A DNA stretch of 8,716 nt from Bifidobacterium breve. Lineage in GTDB: Bacteria > Actinomycetota > Thermoleophilia > Miltoncostaeales > Miltoncostaeaceae. This document shows positions 1-5,066 of this stretch, in pieces. Where the stretch lies: the NCBI GenBank assembly GCA_945876305.1, contig CAMCOB010000050.1, positions 1 to 8,716 of the forward strand. The letters run 5' to 3'. Under the pieces are notes generated by a model. It saw nothing but the letters and a program-made list of their open reading frames with translations. It searched no databases and had not been told where the DNA came from. How positions within the stretch are numbered: position 1 is the first letter of the stretch; each line of letters opens with the position of its first letter. Both the position numbers and the translations under genes were made by a program.

Positions 1-59
1 TGCTGACGGATCGCCATTCGATCCGTGAAGTCATCCTCTTCCCTGCGATGAGGAATTAG
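1..59 (+). CDS. lysS: Lysyl-tRNA synthetase, class II, C-terminal end (partial)
   Basis: Only the last 18 codons are in the window, read from base 3 to a TAG stop at 57-59; bases 1-2 belong to the preceding codon. The peptide LTDRHSIREVILFPAMRN matches the extreme C-terminus of class II LysRS, where the motif-3 region ends in a conserved SIR(D/E)VILFPAMR stretch (E. coli LysS ends very similarly). The enzyme charges tRNA-Lys with lysine in the cytosol. AspRS and AsnRS share the fold and end in a related way, but ILFPAMR is typical of LysRS. The position next to clpC fits, since lysS lies close upstream of clpC in mycobacteria, with lsr2 between. Here an S18-like gene occupies the space instead of lsr2. 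Confidence 0.85.
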   Translation, partial: LTDRHSIREVILFPAMRN

Positions 60-151
60 CGGCACCCAATACTGGAGGAGCTGGCACGGGAGGTCGCTGA
101 AGTGATAGCGTCCCGCGCCGTTTCTAAGAGCAGTCCGAACTGGAAGGTCAC

Positions 152-655
152 ATGGCGAAGCCGCGCGGACGCGGGCGGATCAAGAAGAAGAAGGGTGGGG
201 CGACCGCGCCTCGCAAGCGTCGTCCCCTTCTTTCTGCCGAGGAGCTCGACTGGAAGAATTTCCCGTCGCTCCGGCGTTTTTTGTCCGAGCGGGGCAAGCT
301 TCGTTCCCGCCGGATCACGGGCCTGTCCCGTCGCCAGCAGACGCAGCTCGCTCAGGCAGTGAAGCGCGCCCGCATGATGGGCCTGCTGCCGTACCCCGAC
401 CAGGACCGTTCGGTCAAGGCGCATCGCGCCGCGAACCCGATCCCTGTCGCGGTGGAGGGCGCCCCTGCTGGTGATGAGGAGATCATCATCACTGAGGAGC
501 TCGTGGACGTCGATGGCGCCGTGATCGACGTTGTCGAGACGGACATCATCGAGTCGGATGGCACGGAGATCGAGGTCGTTGAGGCCGAGGTCATCGAGGA
601 GCCCGTGGCTGTCGCCGCAGGTGACGCACCGCCCGAGGATGACGTCGACGCCTGA
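152..655 (+). CDS. rpsR: Ribosomal protein bS18, cysteine-free form, with long acidic C-terminal tail
   Basis: A 167-residue protein in three parts. Residues 1-25 are very basic (12 Lys/Arg). Residues 26-82 are an S18 domain: LDWKNFPSLRRFLSERGKL, then RRITGLSRRQQTQLAQAVKR, ending in ARMMGLLPY, the pattern of S18 that packs beside S6 and 16S rRNA on the small-subunit platform. Residues 108-167 are a tail with 23 Asp/Glu and no Lys/Arg, containing a tandem 15-residue repeat. The usual S18 is about 75-90 residues, so this is roughly twice normal length. The N-terminal CxxC zinc-binding cysteines of some S18 proteins are absent, making it a C-minus form. ATG 152 is chosen because GGAAGG at 142-147 lies 4 bases upstream and a TAA at 125-127 closes the frame. 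The gene stands alone between lysS and a terminator, not in the usual rpsF-ssb-rpsR-rplI cluster. It could be the sole S18 or a paralogue. Confidence 0.88.
   Translation: MAKPRGRGRIKKKKGGATAPRKRRPLLSAEELDWKNFPSLRRFLSERGKLRSRRITGLSRRQQTQLAQAVKRARMMGLLPYPDQDRSVKAHRAANPIPVAVEGAPAGDEEIIITEELVDVDGAVIDVVETDIIESDGTEIEVVEAEVIEEPVAVAAGDAPPEDDVDA
512..601 (+). repeat. Tandem 45-bp (15-residue) repeat in the S18 acidic tail
   Basis: Two in-frame units, 512-556 and 557-601, encode DGAVIDVVETDIIES and DGTEIEVVEAEVIEE (residues 121-135 and 136-150). Nine of the 15 positions are either identical or swap Asp/Glu or Ile/Val. The preceding 15 residues (106-120, ending IIITEELVDV) look like a more degraded third copy. 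The alternating aliphatic/acidic pattern could form beta strands or a short coiled segment; this is inference. The DNA copies have diverged at many positions, so this is an old protein-level repeat, not a recent slippage event. Confidence 0.7.
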
Positions 656-685
656 CGTACTTCGCACCACCTGATTGATCGCCTG

Positions 686-707
686 GCGGCGCCCCTCGGG
701 GCGCCGC
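686..707 (+). terminator. Hairpin terminator after the S18 gene
   Basis: GCGGCGCCCC at 686-695 and GGGGCGCCGC at 698-707 are perfect reverse complements, giving a 9-bp GC stem closed by a CTCG tetraloop (or 10 bp with a 2-base gap). A modest T-containing stretch follows (TTCGCGTTTC, 708-717) in place of a full T-tract. It sits 31 bases after the S18 stop codon and before a new promoter, which fits an intrinsic terminator of the weak-U type often found in GC-rich genomes. Confidence 0.72.
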
Positions 708-740
708 TTCGCGTTTCGGGGGCCCTTGCGACCCGAACCC

Positions 741-758
741 CCGGGTGATCCGACCCGG
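741..758. promoter_or_regulatory. Palindrome over the -35 position of the zinc-ribbon gene promoter
   Basis: CCGGGT at 741-746 and ACCCGG at 753-758 are perfect inverted half-sites separated by 6 bases (GATCCG). A further ACCCG at 731-735 can pair with CGGGT at 742-746, so three alternating half-sites lie in a row. The dyad ends 3 bases before the extended -10 element. This placement fits an operator for a dimeric regulator, but no binding family is recognised. A chance dyad in GC-rich DNA is a real alternative. Confidence 0.35.
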
Positions 759-760
759 CG

Positions 761-769
761 TGCGATAAT
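761..769 (+). promoter_or_regulatory. Extended -10 promoter (TGCGATAAT), probable leaderless start
   Basis: TGCGATAAT fits the TGn-TATAAT extended -10 consensus with one mismatch in the hexamer. Initiation 6-7 bases after the hexamer would fall at about 775-776, which is the A of ATG 776. The following gene would then be transcribed without a leader, a common arrangement in actinobacteria. There is no good -35 hexamer at 741-746, as expected when an extended -10 is used. A second GATAAT at 772-777 overlaps the start codon. An upstream terminator at 686-707 supports a new transcript starting here. Confidence 0.5.
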
Positions 770-775
770 CCGATA

Positions 776-1012
776 ATGGAGATGGGTGCATGCCCGGCAT
801 GTGATGCCGGCCTGATGTGGCGACATAACGGTGTGTGGTGCGACCGGTGCCACCGCAAGGTGGAGACCTGCTGTGAGGGGGCTCCACAGGCATGCGTAAG
901 TAGCGAACCCGATATGACCGATCCCCCGGTGGGAGATGCCGTGCCGGTGCTACGTTCAACTCCCATTTCATCCGCCGCAAAGGTTCCCGAGGGGAATCAT
1001 CAGAAGGATTGA
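776..1012 (+). CDS. Small zinc-ribbon protein of unknown function
   Basis: A 78-residue protein whose first 40 residues form a treble-cysteine zinc ribbon: C6-x2-C9, a 12-residue spacer with two Trp, C22-x2-C25, then a C32-C33 pair (VETCCEG) and C40. The two CxxC pairs probably bind one zinc; the role of the extra cysteines is unclear. The remaining half (about residues 41-78) is polar and low in pattern. Its third codon positions are visibly less GC-rich than in clpC, so it may be poorly conserved or may double as regulatory DNA for clpC. No Shine-Dalgarno precedes ATG 776; the promoter geometry suggests a leaderless message (ATG 782 is the alternative start). The stop lies 6 bases before clpC. 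The position recalls mcsA, the zinc-binding gene before clpC in Bacillus, but the sequence is not McsA-like and no UVR motif is present. Function is not known. Confidence 0.6.
   Translation: MEMGACPACDAGLMWRHNGVWCDRCHRKVETCCEGAPQACVSSEPDMTDPPVGDAVPVLRSTPISSAAKVPEGNHQKD
982..998 (+). other. Short hairpin just before the clpC ribosome binding site
   Basis: TTCCC at 984-988 and GGGAA at 992-996 pair around a GAG loop, extended by one G-U and one G-C pair to a 7-bp stem (982-998). The clpC Shine-Dalgarno (AGAAGGA, 1002-1008) starts 3 bases later. It also encodes part of the tail of the zinc-ribbon protein. It may be a minor mRNA structure affecting clpC initiation or may be chance. Confidence 0.3.
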
Positions 1013-1018
1013 GGCCCG

Positions 1019-3559
1019 ATGTTCGAACGCTTTACCGAACGCGCCCGTCAGGTTGTCGTGCTGGCCCAGGAAGAGGCCCGCACCCTCAAGCACAATTACA
1101 TCGGCACCGAGCACATCCTGCTCGGGCTGCTGCGTGAGGAAGAGGGCCTCGCGGCCCGTGTACTCGAGGGCCTCGAGATCACGGTTGAAGAGGTGCGCGC
1201 CCAAGTAATCCGCATCGTCGGATCGGGCGAAGAGGTGACCTCTGGACAGATCCCGTTCACCCCGCGCGCCAAGAAGGTGCTCGAGCTGGCGCTGCGCGAG
1301 GCACTGTCGCTCGGCCACAACTACATCGGCACCGAGCACATCCTCCTTGGTCTCGTGCGCGAGAACGAGGGCGTTGCCGCCCGCATCCTCGCCGACTTCG
1401 ATGCCGACTCCGAGAAGATCCGCAACGAGATCATCCGCATGCTGTCGGGCCCCGGGCGCCGACAGGGTCAGAGTGGTGGCGGCAGCGGTGGTGGTGGCGC
1501 CGCCGCAGGCCAGGCCGGCGACAAGAAGTCCAGCAAGCTGCTCGACCAGTTCGGCCGCAACCTCACCAAGATGGCGGAGGACGGCAAGCTCGACCCGGTG
1601 GTCGGTCGCCAGAAGGAGATCGAGCGGGTCATGCAGATCCTGGCGCGCCGCACCAAGAACAATCCGGTGCTCATCGGCGAGCCGGGCGTGGGTAAGACCG
1701 CAGTGGTCGAGGGCCTGGCCCAGCGCATCTCATCGGGCCAGGTGCCGGAGCTTCTTCGCGGCAAGCAGATCTACACGCTCGACCTGGCGGCACTGGTCGC
1801 CGGTTCGAAGTACCGCGGTGAGTTCGAGGAGCGCCTGAAGAAGGTGATGAAGGAGATCGGCCAGCGCGGCGACATCATCCTGTTCATCGACGAGATCCAC
1901 AATCTCGTGGGTGCGGGTGCCGCTGAGGGCGCGATCGACGCGGCCTCGATCCTCAAGCCGGCACTCGCCCGCGGCGAGTTGCAGACCGTGGGTGCCACCA
2001 CGCTCGACGAATATCGCAAGTACCTCGAGCGCGACGCCGCGTTGGAGCGCCGCTTCCAGCAGGTGAAGGTGGAACAGCCGTCGATCGAGGAGACCCAGCA
2101 GATTCTTCGCGGTCTGCGCGAGCGGTACGAGGACCACCACAAGATCACCATCACCGACGAGGCCCTTGAGGCCGCTGCGGTGCTGTCGGATCGCTACATC
2201 TCGGAGCGCTTCCTGCCCGACAAGGCCATCGACCTCATCGACGAGGCCGGCAGTCGCATGCGCATCCGCACCATGACGGCCCCGCCGTCGTACCGCGAGC
2301 TCGAGGACGAGATCGAGACCGTGCGCAAGGACAAGGAAGCCGCCATCGAGGCGCAGGAGTTCGAGAAGGCCGCCAATCTGCGTGACACGGAGCGGCGCCT
2401 CACGAACAAGAAGCGTGACCTCGAGGAGGAGTGGAAGGCCGAGGATGCTCCGCGGCCGTCCATTGGCGAGGAGGAGATTGCCGACATCGTCTCCATGTGG
2501 ACCGGTATCCCGGTGTTCAAGCTCACCGAGGCCGAAACGCAGAAGCTGCTGCGTATGGAAGAGGAGCTGCACAAGCGGGTCATCGGCCAGGAGGCGGCCA
2601 TCACCGCCGCCAGCCGCGCCATCCGTCGCGCCCGTGCGGGAATCAAGGACCCCAAGCGGCCTGCTGGCTCATTCATCTTCCTGGGCCCGTCGGGCGTGGG
2701 CAAGACCGAGCTCGCCCGCACGCTGGCTGAGTTCCTGTTCGGCGACGAGCAGGCCCTTATTCAGGTGGACATGTCCGAGTACATGGAGAAGCACGCGGTC
2801 TCCAGGCTCGTGGGATCGCCTCCCGGCTACGTGGGTTACGACGAAGGCGGGCAGCTCACCGAGCAGGTTCGTCGCAAGCCGTACTCAGTGGTGCTGCTCG
2901 ACGAAATTGAGAAGGCACACCCAGAGGTGTCCAACATCCTCCTGCAGATCCTCGAGGACGGACGCCTCACGGATGCGCAGGGTCGCGTGGTGGACTTCCG
3001 CCACTGCATCGTGATCATGACGTCGAACATCGGCGCCGCCACCATCACCCGCACCACCCCGCTGGGCTTCAGCGTGGCTGAGGAGGGTGGCGGTATGGCG
3101 TATGAGGACATGAAGGGCCGCATCATGGGTGAGCTCAAGAAGGCCTTCCGGCCCGAGCTCATCAACCGCATCGACGAGATCATCGTCTTCCACCAGCTGA
3201 CCAAGGCAGAGATCAAGGAGATCATCGACCTCATGCTGGTGCGTCTGCAGAAGCAGATGGCCGACCAGGGTGTGTCGTTCCAGCTCACCGACGCGGCGAA
3301 GGATCTGCTGGTGGATGAGGGCTACGACCCGGCAATGGGTGCCCGGCCACTCCGCCGCGCGATCCAGCGCCTCATCGAGGACCCGCTGGCCGACGAGCTG
3401 CTGCACGGAACGCTCACCGAGGGGTTGGTCATTGTGTGCGACCGTGACGGCGACGTGATGCGGATGGACCGCACCGAGCCCCCGCCTGCTCCGGCTGAGC
3501 CCGAGGTCGTTGCCGCGGCCGTCGGCGCAGATGCCGAGCCGGCCGACGACGCGGAGTAA
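1019..3559 (+). CDS. clpC: ATP-dependent unfoldase ClpC (Hsp100, ClpP partner)
   Basis: An 846-residue, full-length ClpC. Two Clp-N repeats (about 1-70 and 78-143) each carry HNYIGTEHILLGL. A Gly-rich linker follows at about 143-165. AAA+ domain 1 has Walker A GEPGVGKT (220-227) and Walker B ILFIDE (D291, E292). The coiled middle region contains a UVR-like segment (about 430-470, EAQEFEKAANLRD), typical of ClpC and absent from ClpB. AAA+ domain 2 has Walker A GPSGVGKT (556-563), Walker B VVLLDE (D628, E629) and an LGF tripeptide at 682-684, the ClpP-docking loop. The C-terminal tail (about 820-846) is rich in Ala, Pro and acidic residues. The family unfolds adaptor-delivered substrates and feeds them into ClpP in the cytosol. 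AGAAGGA at 1002-1008 is the ribosome binding site. No ctsR or mcsB gene lies in the window, and no CIRCE or HAIR operator is seen. Confidence 0.98.
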   Translation: MFERFTERARQVVVLAQEEARTLKHNYIGTEHILLGLLREEEGLAARVLEGLEITVEEVRAQVIRIVGSGEEVTSGQIPFTPRAKKVLELALREALSLGHNYIGTEHILLGLVRENEGVAARILADFDADSEKIRNEIIRMLSGPGRRQGQSGGGSGGGGAAAGQAGDKKSSKLLDQFGRNLTKMAEDGKLDPVVGRQKEIERVMQILARRTKNNPVLIGEPGVGKTAVVEGLAQRISSGQVPELLRGKQIYTLDLAALVAGSKYRGEFEERLKKVMKEIGQRGDIILFIDEIHNLVGAGAAEGAIDAASILKPALARGELQTVGATTLDEYRKYLERDAALERRFQQVKVEQPSIEETQQILRGLRERYEDHHKITITDEALEAAAVLSDRYISERFLPDKAIDLIDEAGSRMRIRTMTAPPSYRELEDEIETVRKDKEAAIEAQEFEKAANLRDTERRLTNKKRDLEEEWKAEDAPRPSIGEEEIADIVSMWTGIPVFKLTEAETQKLLRMEEELHKRVIGQEAAITAASRAIRRARAGIKDPKRPAGSFIFLGPSGVGKTELARTLAEFLFGDEQALIQVDMSEYMEKHAVSRLVGSPPGYVGYDEGGQLTEQVRRKPYSVVLLDEIEKAHPEVSNILLQILEDGRLTDAQGRVVDFRHCIVIMTSNIGAATITRTTPLGFSVAEEGGGMAYEDMKGRIMGELKKAFRPELINRIDEIIVFHQLTKAEIKEIIDLMLVRLQKQMADQGVSFQLTDAAKDLLVDEGYDPAMGARPLRRAIQRLIEDPLADELLHGTLTEGLVIVCDRDGDVMRMDRTEPPPAPAEPEVVAAAVGADAEPADDAE

Positions 3560-3565
3560 TCCCTG
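3553..3565 (+). promoter_or_regulatory. Ribosome binding site and CTG start codon of radA
   Basis: GGAG (3553-3556) lies inside the last codons of clpC and is followed after 6 bases by CTG (3563-3565), in frame with RadA. Between the clpC stop (TAA 3557-3559) and the zinc-finger cysteines, no ATG, GTG or TTG occurs in this frame. CTG is the only near-cognate codon, and its spacing from GGAG is good. The site implies initiation coupled to termination of clpC translation. Confidence 0.6.
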
Positions 3566-4936
3566 AGCCCGCCGCGTGCCCGCAGCCGATTCCAGTGTGA
3601 CGGCTGCGGGCACGTGTCACCTCGCTGGCTGGGCAAGTGCCCGGCCTGCGGGGAGTGGGACACGCTGAAGGAGGGGGCGGCACCGTCGTCCCCGGGGCGA
3701 CGCGGACCGGTGTCGGTTGCCGGTCCCAGAGCCATCCCGCTGTCTGAGGTACGCGCCCTTACTGAGGAGCGCATTCCCACAGGCGTATCCGAACTGGATC
3801 GCGTGCTGGGGGGAGGCATCGTGCCGGGCTCCCTTGTGCTCATTGGCGGCGAGCCGGGGATCGGCAAGAGCACACTGGTGCTGCAGGCCCTCGCCCACAT
3901 GTCAACCTCCCGTCCCGCCCTGCTGGTGACCGGCGAGGAGTCTCCCGCTCAGGTGCGCGCCCGTGCCCAGCGGCTTACGGCATCGTGCGATGCCATCATC
4001 GTGTACCCCGAAACTCGTCTCGAGGCGATTGCCGAACTGCTTGAGGCGAGCCCCCCCGGCATCTGCGCCATCGACTCGGTGCAGACGCTCACGTCGGATT
4101 CGCTCGACAGCGCCCCCGGCAGCCCGGCCCAGGTGCGGCATGTCACCGCTGAACTGGTGCGCATCGCGAAGTCGCGTGACATCGCGATGATTCTGGTGGG
4201 GCAGGTCACCAAGGACGGTGGCCTCGCGGGCCCCCGCCTGCTCGAGCACCTGGTGGATGCTGTGATCTCTTTTGAGGGTGACGGCGTACGGGCCCAGCGC
4301 GTGCTGCGGGCATTGAAGAACCGCTTTGGGTCAACCAACGAGACCGGCATCCTCGAGATGCGCACCGAGGGGCTTGTCTCGGTGGACGATCCATCCGATA
4401 TCTATCTCGCCGAAGCCGGTGAGCGCGTTGGCTCGTGTCTGTTCCCCGCCATCGAGGGCACACGCGCCGTGTTGGTGGAGGTGCAGGCGTTGGTGGGCCC
4501 CACCGACATCGTGCCGCCACGCCGGGTGGCCGGCGGTATTGACCGCACGCGACTGGCGCAGGTGCTGGCGGTAATGGGCCGCCACGCCGGTGTGCGCGTA
4601 GGCGACCAGGACGTGTTCGTGAGCGTGGCCGGTGGTGCCCGCGCGCCCGACCCGGCCGCCGATCTCGCCATCGCTCTCGCCGTGGCGAGTGCCGCGAAAA
4701 ACGAACCATTGCCAGGCCCCGTGGCAGCGATGGGCGAAATCGGACTTACCGGGGCACTGCGCCCGGTGAGTCATGCCGGGCGCCGTCTGCGGGTGTCGGC
4801 AGACCACTCCGTGGCGCGGGCCCTTACCGGGCCACTCGGCGATTCGGTCGAAGCCGGGCCCCGCCCGGCGATTGTGCACCCCGCCGTGGAGCTCAGAGAC
4901 GCCATCAGAGAGGCATTTCGGCCCATGGGGGGATGA
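3563..4936 (+). CDS. radA: DNA repair protein RadA (Sms), RecA-like branch-migration helicase
   Basis: A 457-residue protein if it starts at CTG 3563, the normal RadA length. An N-terminal zinc finger has C12-x2-C15 and C26-x2-C29 in CDGCGHVSPRWLGKCPACGE. The RecA-like ATPase core has Walker A GEPGIGKST (96-104, K102), Walker B ICAID (D171) and the RadA-specific LKNRFGSTNE motif (KNRFG at 252-256). The C-terminal third is the Lon-protease-like domain (VAGGARAPDPAADLAIALA, then GEIGLTGALRPV), a DNA-binding scaffold in RadA. The family extends and processes recombination intermediates with RecA. GTG 3614 would give 440 residues but removes C12 and C15, half of the zinc site, so CTG 3563 is preferred. 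The gene follows the clpC stop by 3 bases in the same frame, so the two are surely co-transcribed and probably translationally coupled. Confidence 0.95.
   Translation: MSPPRARSRFQCDGCGHVSPRWLGKCPACGEWDTLKEGAAPSSPGRRGPVSVAGPRAIPLSEVRALTEERIPTGVSELDRVLGGGIVPGSLVLIGGEPGIGKSTLVLQALAHMSTSRPALLVTGEESPAQVRARAQRLTASCDAIIVYPETRLEAIAELLEASPPGICAIDSVQTLTSDSLDSAPGSPAQVRHVTAELVRIAKSRDIAMILVGQVTKDGGLAGPRLLEHLVDAVISFEGDGVRAQRVLRALKNRFGSTNETGILEMRTEGLVSVDDPSDIYLAEAGERVGSCLFPAIEGTRAVLVEVQALVGPTDIVPPRRVAGGIDRTRLAQVLAVMGRHAGVRVGDQDVFVSVAGGARAPDPAADLAIALAVASAAKNEPLPGPVAAMGEIGLTGALRPVSHAGRRLRVSADHSVARALTGPLGDSVEAGPRPAIVHPAVELRDAIREAFRPMGG
3575..3614 (+). repeat. Perfect 14-bp inverted repeat within the first radA codons
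   Basis: CGTGCCCGCAGCCG at 3575-3588 is the exact reverse complement of CGGCTGCGGGCACG at 3601-3614, with a 12-base loop; one G-U and one further C-G pair extend the stem outward to 3573-3616. It begins 9 bases after the CTG start codon and covers the codons for the first zinc-finger cysteine pair. No T-tract follows, so it is not a standard terminator. It could attenuate the clpC transcript, adjust radA translation, or stabilise the upstream mRNA; the sequence does not decide. Confidence 0.75.
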
Positions 4937-5066
4937 CGGGACACCCTCCGCATGCAATGCTCGCAGGCCGCATGCTGCGTGATGTACGAAGGAAGCATGG
5001 GGTGGTACGTGGAAATCCGTTCCGTCATGCGGCGATCGGCGACAGGAACCAAGCCGGAAGGGGGTG
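4937..5066 (+). other. Spacer between radA and the PIN/TRAM gene, with CCGCATGC repeats
   Basis: This is the longest gap downstream of clpC. It contains two direct copies of CCGCATGC spaced 20 bp apart (4948-4955 and 4968-4975) and an inverted partial copy, CATGCGG, at 5026-5032. A 43-codon reading frame opens at ATG 4952 and ends with TGA at 5081-5083, overlapping the next gene; it has no good ribosome binding site and resembles nothing I recognise. In many Gram-positive genomes disA lies at this point; no trace of its motifs is visible. GGAAGG at 5056-5061 is the ribosome binding site of the next gene. I see no clear promoter or terminator. Confidence 0.45.

Noticed and set aside
352..966. 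Overlapping - strand frames across the S18 gene end and the zinc-ribbon gene
   Set aside because: Ser/Thr/Ile-rich antisense of the acidic repeat, with no plausible ribosome binding site or domain; the + strand genes explain the region.
900..1018. Search for CIRCE (HrcA) or HAIR (HspR) operators upstream of clpC
   Set aside because: No TTAGCACTC/GAGTGCTAA or CTTGAGT/ACTCAAG pair is present.
1021..1043. Dyad GTTCG-N10-CGAAC at the clpC start, resembling a ClgR-type operator
   Set aside because: It is made by the repeated codons for the conserved MFERFTER N-terminus, with the wrong spacing for a known ClgR site, and lies inside the coding region.
1730..2572. 280-codon open frame on the - strand opposite clpC
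   Set aside because: It lies wholly antisense to conserved ClpC domains; long antisense frames are expected in GC-rich coding DNA. The product is Leu/Arg/His-rich with no recognisable domain.
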